DNA of 64,000 nucleotides from Chelativorans sp. J32 (lineage in GTDB: Bacteria; Pseudomonadota; Alphaproteobacteria; Rhizobiales; Rhizobiaceae): the NCBI RefSeq assembly GCF_000518985.1, contig NZ_JAEQ01000001.1, forward strand, positions 124,001-188,000, read 5' to 3'. Under the pieces are notes generated by a model. The model made no database searches. It was not told the origin of the DNA and saw only the letters and a program-made list of their open reading frames with translations. This document shows, piece after piece, positions 33,886 through 43,730 of this stretch. The translations under genes were made by a program, and so were the position numbers. How positions within the stretch are numbered: the stretch's first letter is position 1; each line of letters starts with the position of its first letter.

Positions 33886-34343
33886 TTTGATTCTCCTGGC
33901 CAGCACCTCAGAATAGAAGAGAGGATCTCCTCATCGCAACTTATTCTCACGCGAGCTGACGATGGCTGTATCGCCGGCAAGCTATCCGGCTGCTCAGCGG
34001 AGGTTATTGCAGGACGTAGTCCGCACGCTTGGCCTAATCGGCAGTTCTCAGCACCATTGGTGCGAATGCGGCGGTGGCGATAACATCGTGTCGTGGGGGA
34101 CAATCGGCGGAAATGGCGGAGCGGGAGGACTCTTCGACAAACTCGCTCGAAGTATGCCCCACATCGCGCCAGCACGCCTTCGTATTCGCAAGTGAATCTT
34201 CGCCACCGCAGAAATTCTCTGTTCAAGACAGGGAAGCGCAGTGCCCTGTGTTTGGCGTTCCGGACAGTATTACCTTGATAGTGTTTTCCGCCCACGCCTT
34301 CGTCGTGTCGCAGTCAAACTGGCCTGAGCGAAAAGAAGCGGAA
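33886..34343. other. Non-coding stretch at the probable left edge of the island
   Basis: No convincing gene is seen in these 458 bp. Several overlapping frames cross it on both strands but none has a ribosome site, a plausible family or steady codon use. Sequence style changes here from core-like genes to the defence island. I could not find a direct repeat matching the right edge near 56.9 kb. Confidence 0.4.
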
Positions 34344-34559
34344 ATGAAGGAAACTCATTTGAACCAACTTGAACTGGCAGTTCGCTGGAGGATCAGCCAT
34401 CGCACACTTGAGCGGTGGCGTTGGACCGGTGAGGGGCCGAAGTTCCTCAAGGTGGGCGGCCGGGTGGTCTATCGCCTGTCCGACGTCGAGGAATACGAGC
34501 AGTCGATTATCCGTTCCAGCACCTCCGACCCTGGCCAGGCTCAGCAAGCCGACGCTTGA
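34344..34559 (+). CDS. Small helix-turn-helix protein (AlpA/excisionase-like)
   Basis: This 71-aa protein has a MerR/AlpA-type HTH: LELAVRWRISHRTLERWRWTGEGPKFLKVGGRVVYR with the typical wing, then a short acidic tail (SDVEEYEQSI). Such proteins act as phage/island excisionases or transcription factors. It lies 181 bp upstream of a second HTH gene that begins the defence operon. The start is chosen at ATG 34344, where an alpha-helical start precedes the HTH. Longer in-frame sequence upstream is not protein-like. Confidence 0.7.
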   Translation: MKETHLNQLELAVRWRISHRTLERWRWTGEGPKFLKVGGRVVYRLSDVEEYEQSIIRSSTSDPGQAQQADA

Positions 34560-34740
34560 CCGAGCTGGATGATGGCGGCCTCACATGCGCTTGGGGGTCG
34601 TCATCATCAGCCGAAACACTCCATCAGCCATCCGACCAAATACAAGAAAACCGGGTCAAATCAGACTTCTTTTGGTTTACTCCTGCTTGTGTCGGTGAGA
34701 TACTGGATGCTTGAATCATGCTGGCTGAAAGGGCCGCACC

Positions 34741-34992
34741 ATGTCCGATCGCTGGGTCTCCGTGGAGGAGATCGCTGAATATCTCGGTGTCAGCAAAGAC
34801 ACGGTCTACGGCTGGATCGCGAAGAAGGAGATGCCGGCCCACAAAGTCGGGAGGCTTTGGAAGTTCAAAACCGACGAAGTTGATGACTGGGTGAGGCACG
34901 GGAAAGCATCGGACGATCAAAAGGAAGGCGAGGCGGCCGAGGCCGATTCACAGAAGGGGGAAAATGCGGGGGGAGAGAAAGCTGATGGCTGA
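34741..34992 (+). CDS. Excisionase-family HTH protein at the head of the DISARM operon
   Basis: This 83-aa protein has an HTH_17 domain, WVSVEEIAEYLGVSKDTVYGWI with MPAHKVGRLWKFK as wing (residues 5-45), followed by a charged, disordered tail rich in Glu, Gly and Lys. Its last eight bases overlap the methyltransferase start at 34985, so it is translated with the operon. It may repress or switch on the defence genes, or guide DNA recognition; no direct evidence for either. Confidence 0.82.
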   Translation: MSDRWVSVEEIAEYLGVSKDTVYGWIAKKEMPAHKVGRLWKFKTDEVDDWVRHGKASDDQKEGEAAEADSQKGENAGGEKADG

Positions 34993-36082
34993 TGTCGCGT
35001 GCGTCGACTTGTTCTGTGGAGCCGGCGGGCTTACGCATGGCCTGATCTCGGAGGGCGTTCGGGTCGTCGCGGGCATTGACGTCGATGAAGCCTGCCGCCA
35101 CCCATTTGAAGCCAATAACGCAGCGCGCTTTATAAATGAAGATGTGGGGCGCCTGGCTCCGAAACATCTGAATGACCTGTTCGGCGACGCCGAAATCCGG
35201 GTGTTGGCCGGGTGCGCCCCCTGCCAGCCATTTTCCACCTACGCCCAGCGCTACGATGTCGTTGGAAGCCCCCGTTGGGGTCTTCTCTACCAGTTCGGGC
35301 GGCTGATCAAAGCCACGCGCCCCGACTTGGTCACTATGGAGAATGTGCCTTCGGTAGCCAAACACACGGTGTTCGATGACTTCGTCGAGACTCTCCAGAA
35401 ATCGGGCTACTACGTCCACCAAGCGGTAGTCGATTGCTCCCTTTATGGATTGCCGCAGAACCGGCGGCGCATGGTGCTATTGGCCTCTCGGCTTGGACCA
35501 ATCGAGCTGCTCGCCCCGACACACAGCCGCCCGAAGACCGTTCGCGAGGCGATCGGCATCCTCGCGCCGATCGCTCACGGCGAAGCCCATCCCAAGGATG
35601 TGCTGCATGCCGCATCAAAGCTCTCAGACCTAAATCTTCAAAGAATTCGCGCCTCTCGACCGGGTGGAACATGGCGAGACTGGCCGAAACATCTCATTGC
35701 CGACTGCCACCGGCGTGAGACGGGCCGTACCTATCCGGGCGTCTATGGCCGGATGGTATGGGATGAGCCCGCTCCGACTTTGACCACCCAGTTCTACGGC
35801 TTCGGGAACGGTCGGTTCGGACACCCCGAGCAGGACCGAGCCATCTCTCTGCGAGAAGGCGCAATTCTTCAGGGCTTCCCCAAGTCCTATTCCTTCATAC
35901 CCGACGGAGCTCCCGTTCATTTCAAGGCCTTGGGTCGGATGATTGGAAACGCCGTTCCGGTCACTCTGGGCGAGGTGATCGGCCGGAGCATTGCTGCCCA
36001 TCTGGGGATCAAGGTCCAGAAGGCGAAGAGAAAGAAGAAGGGAGCCGTGCCGGATGACGCGCGTAAGTCCCTCGTCGCATGA
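34985..36082 (+). CDS. DNA (cytosine-5) methyltransferase
   Basis: This 365-aa enzyme is a C5-cytosine DNA methylase. It has motif I DLFCGAGGLTHGL (residues 8-20), the catalytic APCQPFS motif near residue 78, ENVPSV near 119 (motif VI), and QNRRRMVLLAS as motif VIII. The target-recognition region lies between about 190 and 300, and the C-terminal motif GRMIGNAVPVTLG closes the fold. It transfers a methyl group from AdoMet to cytosine, marking self DNA. A cytosine methylase (DrmMII) is characteristic of class 2 DISARM; here it precedes class 1 genes. GGGGAGAG precedes ATG 34985. Confidence 0.93.
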   Translation: MADVACVDLFCGAGGLTHGLISEGVRVVAGIDVDEACRHPFEANNAARFINEDVGRLAPKHLNDLFGDAEIRVLAGCAPCQPFSTYAQRYDVVGSPRWGLLYQFGRLIKATRPDLVTMENVPSVAKHTVFDDFVETLQKSGYYVHQAVVDCSLYGLPQNRRRMVLLASRLGPIELLAPTHSRPKTVREAIGILAPIAHGEAHPKDVLHAASKLSDLNLQRIRASRPGGTWRDWPKHLIADCHRRETGRTYPGVYGRMVWDEPAPTLTTQFYGFGNGRFGHPEQDRAISLREGAILQGFPKSYSFIPDGAPVHFKALGRMIGNAVPVTLGEVIGRSIAAHLGIKVQKAKRKKKGAVPDDARKSLVA

Positions 36083-36494
36083 CGCCAGTCGTCGCATGGC
36101 ACGCGTGCGACAGAAGGGCACGCGTGCGGAGATCGACCTCCGCAAGGCTCTGCATGCCAAGGGGCTGCGCTATCGCCTCCACGTTCCGCTCCTGACTAAG
36201 CCCAGGCGCGTCGCCGATATCGTTTTCCCCAGCGCGAGATTGGCCGTGTTCGTCGACGGATGCTTTTGGCACGGCTGCCCCGAGCACGCTTCCTGGCCGA
36301 AGAGCAATGCCGATTTCTGGCGGGAGAAGATCGAAACCAATCGATCCAGGGATGCCGATACCGATCAGCGGCTGATTGCTCTCGGTTGGGAGACGGTCCG
36401 GATCTGGGAACACGAAGACGCCACCCAAGCCGCGAACCGCATCGCCGAACTCGTCGACGCGCGCAGAAAGAACGGGGCCCATCTATGTCGATGA
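36054..36494 (+). CDS. Vsr-family very-short-patch DNA mismatch endonuclease
   Basis: The 146-aa protein has the Vsr signature DIVFPSARLAVFVDGCFWHGCPEH, with the catalytic aspartate before the strand and the CFWHGC zinc-binding/active-site segment near residues 65-75. It continues with FWREKIETNRSRD and GWETVRIWEHED, all typical of Vsr. Classical Vsr nicks 5' of the T in T:G mismatches produced by deamination of 5-methylcytosine. It overlaps the methylase gene by 29 bp and the helicase gene by 10 bp. It would repair the mutational cost of the upstream methylase; a defence role is also possible. Confidence 0.9.
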   Translation: MTRVSPSSHDASRRMARVRQKGTRAEIDLRKALHAKGLRYRLHVPLLTKPRRVADIVFPSARLAVFVDGCFWHGCPEHASWPKSNADFWREKIETNRSRDADTDQRLIALGWETVRIWEHEDATQAANRIAELVDARRKNGAHLCR

Positions 36495-39400
36495 CCGCAG
36501 ATGAAATAGTGGCCGAGGTCGCTCACGCCACTGCGCCTGAGCCGGGCCAGCTGGTCGAGGCTCGCCGCCGACAATGGATCGTCTCCGAGGTCGAAGGCGG
36601 TTCGGTTGCCCCTGGACTTCCTAAGCGGCATCTCGTTCGGCTGGCCTCGATCGACGAGGATGCGCTGGGTGAAGAGATCGAAGTGCTCTGGGAGCTGGAG
36701 CCCGGAGCTCATGTGATCGAGCGGGCCGGGCTGCCGCGCATGACCGGACTGGATGACCCTTCGACACTTCAAGCCTTCCTCGATGCGGTGGTTTGGGGGG
36801 CTGCGACGAACGCCGATCGCGGATATCTGCAGGCTCCATTCCGCAGCGGTGTCAGCATCGAGGACTATCAGCTGGATCCGCTCGTGCGCGCGATCGACAT
36901 GGCGCGCACAAATCTTCTGATCGCTGACGACGTCGGCCTCGGGAAAACCATCGAGGCAGGGCTCGTCGTTCAAGAGATGCTCCTGCGTCACCGCGCCCGC
37001 ACTGTCCTCGTGCTCTGCCCTGCCTCGTTGCAGGAAAAGTGGCGCGTCGAGATGCAGGAGAAGTTCGGACTCGAGTTCCGGATCGTCGATACGGACTACG
37101 TCAAGCGTTTGCGCCGTGAGCGAGGTCTCCACGCCAATCCGTGGACGTCTTTTCCTCGTCTCATCACGTCGATGGACTGGGCCAAGCAGGGTGAAGGCTT
37201 GCGCCTTCTGCGGGACGCATTGCCTTCGCACGTCAGCCATCCCAGGAAGTTCGACCTGCTTATCATTGATGAGGCGCACAACGTTGCCCCGACCGTCGGC
37301 CGCTACGCTGTCGAAAGCCTCAGGACGCGGCTGGTTCGTCTGGCCGCGCCACACTTCCAGCACAAGCTGTTTCTCACCGCCACGCCGCACGATGGTTACA
37401 CCGAGTCCTTCACCGCGCTCCTCGAACTCCTTGATGATCAGCGGTTTGCGAGAAACGTCCTCCCGAGTGACTCCCAGCTCGCCAGAGTGATGGTCCGTCG
37501 GCTGAAGAGCGATTTGGTCGATGCGAAGGGCAAGCCCATTTACCCCAAACGGCGGCTTGAGGCGCTGCCAGTTGAGTATAGCGAGGACGAGAGGAACGCC
37601 CGGAGGCAGCTGGAGACATACATCAAGAGTCGCGAAAGCAGTGCTGATGGAGGGCGGGCCGTCGATCACTTCGTGCACCAATTGCTGCGTAAGCGCCTGT
37701 CGTCGTCACCTGCAGCCTTCGCAGCGACACTGGAGCGACATATCGCGACGATCGAAGGTCGGGCGGCTAGCGATCGCAGCCAGAAGAAGTTCGATGACCG
37801 CATCCTTCGGCGGGCGATAGCGAAAACCGAAGAAGACTACGCCGACGATGCACAGCGCGACGCCGCCGAGGCTGAAGCGATTGAGGAAGCAGGCAAGCAC
37901 GTCCGGCCACCGACCGACGAAGAACGCCGGATGCTCGACCAGTTGCGGTCCTGGGCTCAGCAGGCGGCTCGTCGAAAAGACGCCAAGGCCACCGCCGTGC
38001 TGGATTGGCTGGCCAGTCACCTGAAGGACGGTGACCAGTGGACGAACGAGCGGGTGATCCTGTTCACGGAGTATCGCGCCACTCAGCAATGGATGCAGGA
38101 GATCCTCGCATCCCACGGCTTCGGGGGCGAGCGATTGGCTCTCATCTATGGTGGTATGGACCCGAAAGAACGCGAGGGCGTGAAAGCCGCGTTCCAGGCC
38201 AACCCCGCGGAATCCCCGGTGAGGATACTGCTGGCGACCGATGCCGCCTCCGAGGGCATCGATCTCCAGAACCACTGCCACCTGATGATCCACCTCGAAA
38301 TTCCGTACAACCCGAATGTGATGGAGCAGCGGAACGGCCGCATCGACCGCCATGGGCAACGCGCCAGCGAGGTCGTCATCTGGCACCCGGTGGATGCCGA
38401 GGGTGGCCACGGCGACGATATCCTGCGCGCGCTTCGCAAACTGGATGCGATGCGCGCCGACATGGGGAGCGTGAACCCGGTCATCGCGCCTCAACTGCCA
38501 GACCTCCTCGAGGGGCGCCGCCGCGATCTCGACACAAGACAAGCCGAAGCCCGGATGGAGAAATCTCGCCGCTTCGTGAAGGCGGAGCGCGACCTACGCG
38601 AACGTGTGGCCAAACTCCATGAGCGGCTGAACGAGACCCGGCACGAACAGAGCCTCGTGCCCGACCACATCGAGCGGGCGGTACGCACCGCGTTGCGTCT
38701 AGCAGACAAACCCGACTTGGAGCCCGTTTCTCTGGCCGGTGCACCAGATGGCACGGTTTTCCGAATGCCGCCGCTCTCGGGTTCCTGGTCCCGATGCCTC
38801 GAGGGTCTAGAACACCCCTACACGCAGAAGGTCCGCCCGATCACCTTCGACCACGAGGTCGCCAAGGGCCGTGACGACGTCGTCCTCGTCCACCTGAACC
38901 ACCGGCTTGTCCAAATGAGTCTGCGGCTCCTGCGCGCGGAGATCTGGGCCCGTGACGACGTGAAGAAGCTTCACCGCGTGACCGTCCGGTCGCTTCCGGA
39001 TGGGCGGATCGAGGGACCGGCCGTGGTGGTGATGTCGCGGCTCGTCGTGACCGGCGGGAACCATCATCGTCTGCACGAGGAGCTCACGGAGGCTGGCGGT
39101 TATCTGCGCGATGCCGGTTTCCGGCGGGAGGAACGGGTCACGGAGGTCCGACGATGGCTGGAGGAGTCGCACCCCGCGGCCCTGTCGGATGCGACGTTCG
39201 ACGCATTGAGGACGCGCTTCGACAAACAGCGTGATTCCGTTCTGGCAGCCGTCGAGGCACGCTCGAAAGACCGGCTACGCTTCCTCGTGAACACGATCGA
39301 GACCCGGAAGCGCAAGGAGGCCGAGGACATCCGCCAAGTCCTGGACGATCTCGAACGAGCGCTGAAGACCGAGATCGCGGCGGAACAGCAACCCGTGCAG

Positions 39401-39604
39401 CTCTCTCTTTTCTCCGAGGACGAACGCACTCAGCTCAAGCGTGACCGAGCGGCCCTCGAAGCACGCCTGGCCCGGATCCCGAAGGAGCGCGAGCAAGAGC
39501 TACGCGCGATCGAGGAACGGCACTCCAATGCCGTCGAGCATACCTTCCCCGTGGCCGTGGTGCTGCTGGTTCCGAACTCCCTTGCGACGGAGAAGCGCGG
39601 ATGA
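36485..39604 (+). CDS. drmD: DISARM SNF2-like helicase DrmD
   Basis: The 1039-aa protein has a SNF2/SF2 ATPase: Walker A DDVGLGKTIEAG near residue 150, DEAH near 261 (LIIDEAHNVAP), LFLTATPHDGY near 297, and the second RecA domain with ATDAASEGIDLQ and MEQRNGRIDRHGQ near 582-625. The long C-terminal part (700-1035) is predicted helical/coiled. DrmD is the defining helicase of class 1 DISARM. Its ATG lies 10 bp inside the Vsr gene and its stop overlaps the next gene (ATGA). It is thought to process or remodel incoming DNA. Confidence 0.9.
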   Translation: MSMTADEIVAEVAHATAPEPGQLVEARRRQWIVSEVEGGSVAPGLPKRHLVRLASIDEDALGEEIEVLWELEPGAHVIERAGLPRMTGLDDPSTLQAFLDAVVWGAATNADRGYLQAPFRSGVSIEDYQLDPLVRAIDMARTNLLIADDVGLGKTIEAGLVVQEMLLRHRARTVLVLCPASLQEKWRVEMQEKFGLEFRIVDTDYVKRLRRERGLHANPWTSFPRLITSMDWAKQGEGLRLLRDALPSHVSHPRKFDLLIIDEAHNVAPTVGRYAVESLRTRLVRLAAPHFQHKLFLTATPHDGYTESFTALLELLDDQRFARNVLPSDSQLARVMVRRLKSDLVDAKGKPIYPKRRLEALPVEYSEDERNARRQLETYIKSRESSADGGRAVDHFVHQLLRKRLSSSPAAFAATLERHIATIEGRAASDRSQKKFDDRILRRAIAKTEEDYADDAQRDAAEAEAIEEAGKHVRPPTDEERRMLDQLRSWAQQAARRKDAKATAVLDWLASHLKDGDQWTNERVILFTEYRATQQWMQEILASHGFGGERLALIYGGMDPKEREGVKAAFQANPAESPVRILLATDAASEGIDLQNHCHLMIHLEIPYNPNVMEQRNGRIDRHGQRASEVVIWHPVDAEGGHGDDILRALRKLDAMRADMGSVNPVIAPQLPDLLEGRRRDLDTRQAEARMEKSRRFVKAERDLRERVAKLHERLNETRHEQSLVPDHIERAVRTALRLADKPDLEPVSLAGAPDGTVFRMPPLSGSWSRCLEGLEHPYTQKVRPITFDHEVAKGRDDVVLVHLNHRLVQMSLRLLRAEIWARDDVKKLHRVTVRSLPDGRIEGPAVVVMSRLVVTGGNHHRLHEELTEAGGYLRDAGFRREERVTEVRRWLEESHPAALSDATFDALRTRFDKQRDSVLAAVEARSKDRLRFLVNTIETRKRKEAEDIRQVLDDLERALKTEIAAEQQPVQLSLFSEDERTQLKRDRAALEARLARIPKEREQELRAIEERHSNAVEHTFPVAVVLLVPNSLATEKRG

Positions 39605-42600
39605 GCAACGATCACGAGTGGCTGAACCTCATCGAAGTCTCTGGGCCCTTTCTGGCGGTGCCCGTGCTGCGGGAAGTCTTCCCGCAAGGCCTTGAAGCTC
39701 TGCCTTCCGGGCGGCCTCAGCGGCTTCGTCGGACCTATGAGGAATGGCGCGATGCCGTCGACATGGACGACCTCGACCTTCCAGCGCTGCACGCGGCCTG
39801 GATCGACGACGTGCTGGTCACCGCGCTGGAAATGGATGAGACGGTGCTGCGCAGGGGCGCGAGACTGCCTGAGAAGCTGACTGTCTCGATGCCCGAACAC
39901 GGAGTCACGGTCGCGCCCGATCTGGCGGTCGTAAATCCAACGAACTCCGACGAACCGCTTCTGCTCATCCACGTCTACGAGCCCGACACCGATCTGGACG
40001 CGACGCGCCGTTTCGATGGCCTCGCAATCACCCCGGCCGACCGGATGGTCGCTCTGCTCAGGTCGACGGGATGCCCGACTGGCATCGTCACCAATGGCGA
40101 GCGCTGGATGCTCGTCCACGCGCCCGTCGGCGCCGTGGCAGGCTTCGCGAGCTGGTATGCGCGCCTCTGGGGCCAGGAACCGGAAACACTGCGCGCCTGC
40201 GTCAGCCTTCTGGGCATCCGCCGCTTTTTCGGACCCGACGAAGGAAAGCTGCCGGCGCTCTATGAGCGGTCCCTGAAGCACCAGGACGACGTGACGGAGG
40301 CGCTCGGGGAACAGGTCCGGCGCGCCGTCGAAGTGCTCGTTCAGGCCCTCGACCGCGCCGACCAGGATCGCAATCGCGAACTCCTGCGCGACGTCGATCC
40401 GCGAGAGCTCTACGAGGCCGGTCTGACGGTCATGATGCGGCTCGTATTCCTGCTATCGGCCGAGGAACGTGCCCTGCTCCTGCTCGGTGATCCCCGCTAC
40501 GACTCCTTCTACGCCATCTCCAGCCTGCGGATGCAGCTACGCGCGGATTCCGAAGAGATCCTCGAGCGTCGCAGATCCGCCTGGTCTCGGCTGCTCGCCC
40601 TGTTTCGTGGCGTGTATGGCGGTATCGATCATCCGACGCTGCGGCTGCCCGCGCTCGGTGGTTCGTTGTTCGACCCCGATCGCTACCCCTTCCTCGAAGG
40701 GCGAAAGAAGGGCACGAGCTGGCGCAGTGATCCGGCCGAACCGCTGCCGATCGACGACCGCACCGTTCTGCTGCTGTTGGAAGCGATCCAGACTTTCGAA
40801 GGCCGCACGCTGTCCTACCGCGCGCTCGACGTGGAGCAGATCGGGCACGTCTACGAGGGCCTCCTCGAACGCACCGTGAAGCGCGTCGACGACGTCACGC
40901 TGGAACTCGACAGCGGCGCGAAGGCGAAGAGCCCGCGCGTGACGCTCGGCGAGATCGAGTCGGCGCGCCTGGATGGTCCGGCGAGGGTTGCTGAACTACT
41001 GAAGGAGCGGAGCGAACGCTCGGAGTCCGCCATCCGCAACGCCCTCGAGCGGGGAGCCGACGATCGTCTCGCCGCGCGCCTACTCACCGTTTGCCGCGGC
41101 GACATCGGTCTGCGCGACCGCATCCTGCCCTACGCGCCCCTCCTGCGGACCGACCCCTGGGGCTATCCGCTCGTCCACCACAAGGGTGCCTTCGTCGTCG
41201 TGCTCGGCGCCGACCGGCGCGAGAGCGGCACGCACTACACGCCCAAGAGTCTCACCGAGAAGATCGTCGAAGAGACGCTGACGCCGGTCGCCTATCGCGG
41301 GCCGGCCGAGGGCAAGGCGCCCGAGGACTGGGAGCTGAAGAGCGCCGAGGAGTTGCTCGACCTGAAGATCTGCGATCCTGCGATGGGGTCCGGAGCATTC
41401 CTGGTGCAGGCGTGCCGCTGGCTCTCGGATCGTCTGGTCGAGGCCTGGTCGGTGACCGAGGCCGGCGGCAAACGGATCGACAGCGAAGGGCGCATCGTCG
41501 AGGATGCCACCGCTGAGGGCTTCGATCCCCTGTCGCAGGACTCGGAGGAACGGGCCATCGTCGCCCGCCGTCTCGTAGCCGAGCGATGCCTCTACGGTGT
41601 GGACAAGAACCCGCTGGCAGTAGAGTTGGCCAAGCTATCGCTCTGGCTGACCACGATGTCGAAGGGACGGCCCTTCGGCTTCCTCGACCACAATCTGCGC
41701 AGCGGTGACAGCTTGCTCGGGATCCACGACATTCGGCAGCTGACCGAGCTCAGTATGGCCCCGAAAGGGTCGAAACAGCTCAGGCTGTTCGGGCGAAGCA
41801 TCGAGACCGCCGTGGAGAGGGCCATCAAGCTGCGTACCCGGCTGCGCTCCATCCCCATCCGGGACATCGGGGATGTGGATGCAATGGCCGCACTTGATGC
41901 CGAGTCTCGACGGGCGCTGCTTCTGCCGCAGGCAGTAGCTGATGCCTTCGTGGGGATCATTCTGGCAGAAGCACGCGCGACGGAGCGAACCGACCGCTTG
42001 CAGGCCCTTGAGGCCCTGGCGGACGCTGCGGCGAACGGGAACGAATCTGCAATCGACCGGATGCGGTGCGACGCGCTGACGGACCTTCGTATCGATGCGC
42101 CCGACGGCCTTCCTCGCGCCCCGTTCCATTGGCCCTTGGAGTTCCCCGAAGCCTTCACCTCTGAACGTGGTGGTTTCGATGCCTTCATTGGAAATCCGCC
42201 TTTCATCGGCGGTAAACGGATAAGCAGTATCGCTGGCCCTGCCTACAACGTCTGGCTGGCCGCCTCACATCCAGGCAGCAGTAGGAACGCGGATCTCGTG
42301 GCGCACTTCTTTCGACGTGCGTGGAGCATGCTCCGCCCGGGAGGAGGGCTTGGGCTGCTCGCAACCAACACGATCGCCGAAGGCGATACCCGGCAAAGTG
42401 GGCTTGAATGGATGGTACATGACGGAGCCACCATCTATGCTGCCTATCCCAGCGAACCTTGGCCTGGCCGGGCAGCTGTGGTTACGAGCAGGATTCACCT
42501 ACGAAAAGGGGCATGGCGCGGGCAGCGACTGATCTTTGACAAAGTGGTAAAAGAAATATCGCCGTTCTTAACCCCCGGAGAAGAGTGGAGCCCGACGAAG

Positions 42601-43728
42601 CTCAACAGAAATTCTGAACTCGCATATATCGGTTCATTTGTTAACGGAATGGGCTTCGTATTGAGCCTGGACGAGGCCAATCGAATGCTAGATGCCGACC
42701 CTAGAAACGCCGAAGTTATTTTTCCCTATCTCAACGGCCAAGAACTTAATTCCGATCCGTACCAAGAGCCATCACGCTACGTCATCAATTTTTGGGACTG
42801 GCCCGAAGAGCGAGCGAAGGAATATGCACTTCCTTATCAATGGCTCAAGCAGCATGTCTATCCGGAGCGGCTCGAAAAGAGTAAACAGAAGTCCTACAAG
42901 AACATTATGTCGATGTGGTGGCTGCATTGGAACGCCCGCCCCGCCCTCTATCATGCGATCGGACGGGGTCACCATTTCGAACGGCATCCGGTTGGCTGGG
43001 ACCGAGATCAACCCGGCCTATCGAAGGTCCTCGCTGTTACCCGCGTTAGCAAAACACTGGCATTCAGTTTCATCTCTTCGGAGTGGGTCTATTCGGATGC
43101 AACAGTGGTATTCGCGACGGACCGTCCCTCTGATTTCGCGATACTGCAAAGCAACATTCACGCTGCATTCGCTTGGCAGCACGCGTCGCGCCTGAAGAAT
43201 GACCTAAGGTATTCACCCACTGACGCCCTGGAACCCTTTCCGTTCCCCTATTCTGCGAACCAAAACGAGCTTCACTCTTTGGCGATGGAACTTGATGATC
43301 TCCGCCGGGCGATCATGACGAAGAGAAGCTTCGGTCTTACGAAGCTTTACGGCGAAATGCACACGCCTGACATATCAAGTTCCGAAATTGACCGAATGAG
43401 AGAGCTGCATCGCGAAATCGATCGCAGTCTTGCAGAGATCTACTGCTGGCATGATCTGGAGTTGGAACACGGTTTTCATGAGGTGCCATACCTTCCAGAG
43501 AATGATCGGGTGCGGTTCACGATCGCCGAGCCAGCTCGAATAGAGGTGCTGCGCCGCTTGGCCGAGCTGAACCGGCGGCGATACGAGGAAGAAGTCGATC
43601 AAGGTCTGCACGGCGGGACTCCAGGCCCAGCTAAGGCGCGTGGCCGCAGATCTCGCGGTGTTTCTGCGTCGGAGCCGACCCTTGACCTCGACGACATTAT
43701 TCCGACGACCACTGGGGGGGGCGATTGA
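39601..43728 (+). CDS. drmMI: DISARM adenine-specific DNA methylase DrmMI
   Basis: This 1375-aa protein has an N-terminal region without clear catalytic motif (1-520), then an N6-adenine methyltransferase. The AdoMet motif is ICDPAMGSGAFLVQA near residue 592 and the catalytic motif is FDAFIGNPPFIGG near 862 (NPPF). The C-terminal 400 residues likely recognise the target. The size and architecture (Eco57I-like) match DrmMI of class 1 DISARM and also BREX PglX, but the neighbours settle the assignment. It methylates host DNA so that the system does not attack it. Confidence 0.9.
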   Translation: MSNDHEWLNLIEVSGPFLAVPVLREVFPQGLEALPSGRPQRLRRTYEEWRDAVDMDDLDLPALHAAWIDDVLVTALEMDETVLRRGARLPEKLTVSMPEHGVTVAPDLAVVNPTNSDEPLLLIHVYEPDTDLDATRRFDGLAITPADRMVALLRSTGCPTGIVTNGERWMLVHAPVGAVAGFASWYARLWGQEPETLRACVSLLGIRRFFGPDEGKLPALYERSLKHQDDVTEALGEQVRRAVEVLVQALDRADQDRNRELLRDVDPRELYEAGLTVMMRLVFLLSAEERALLLLGDPRYDSFYAISSLRMQLRADSEEILERRRSAWSRLLALFRGVYGGIDHPTLRLPALGGSLFDPDRYPFLEGRKKGTSWRSDPAEPLPIDDRTVLLLLEAIQTFEGRTLSYRALDVEQIGHVYEGLLERTVKRVDDVTLELDSGAKAKSPRVTLGEIESARLDGPARVAELLKERSERSESAIRNALERGADDRLAARLLTVCRGDIGLRDRILPYAPLLRTDPWGYPLVHHKGAFVVVLGADRRESGTHYTPKSLTEKIVEETLTPVAYRGPAEGKAPEDWELKSAEELLDLKICDPAMGSGAFLVQACRWLSDRLVEAWSVTEAGGKRIDSEGRIVEDATAEGFDPLSQDSEERAIVARRLVAERCLYGVDKNPLAVELAKLSLWLTTMSKGRPFGFLDHNLRSGDSLLGIHDIRQLTELSMAPKGSKQLRLFGRSIETAVERAIKLRTRLRSIPIRDIGDVDAMAALDAESRRALLLPQAVADAFVGIILAEARATERTDRLQALEALADAAANGNESAIDRMRCDALTDLRIDAPDGLPRAPFHWPLEFPEAFTSERGGFDAFIGNPPFIGGKRISSIAGPAYNVWLAASHPGSSRNADLVAHFFRRAWSMLRPGGGLGLLATNTIAEGDTRQSGLEWMVHDGATIYAAYPSEPWPGRAAVVTSRIHLRKGAWRGQRLIFDKVVKEISPFLTPGEEWSPTKLNRNSELAYIGSFVNGMGFVLSLDEANRMLDADPRNAEVIFPYLNGQELNSDPYQEPSRYVINFWDWPEERAKEYALPYQWLKQHVYPERLEKSKQKSYKNIMSMWWLHWNARPALYHAIGRGHHFERHPVGWDRDQPGLSKVLAVTRVSKTLAFSFISSEWVYSDATVVFATDRPSDFAILQSNIHAAFAWQHASRLKNDLRYSPTDALEPFPFPYSANQNELHSLAMELDDLRRAIMTKRSFGLTKLYGEMHTPDISSSEIDRMRELHREIDRSLAEIYCWHDLELEHGFHEVPYLPENDRVRFTIAEPARIEVLRRLAELNRRRYEEEVDQGLHGGTPGPAKARGRRSRGVSASEPTLDLDDIIPTTTGGGD

Positions 43729-43730
43729 CC

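Noticed and set aside
33864..34295. 143-codon minus-strand frame at the island edge
   Set aside because: No family resemblance, overlapping start with the nucleotidyltransferase gene, and no ribosome site; treated as non-coding.
36365..37681. Long minus-strand frame within drmD
   Set aside because: It is antisense to conserved helicase motifs and lacks any domain or ribosome site.
39601..43728. Interpretation of the large adenine methylase as BREX PglX
   Set aside because: BREX hallmark genes (brxC, pglZ, brxL) are absent, while drmD, drmA, drmB and drmC are all present.
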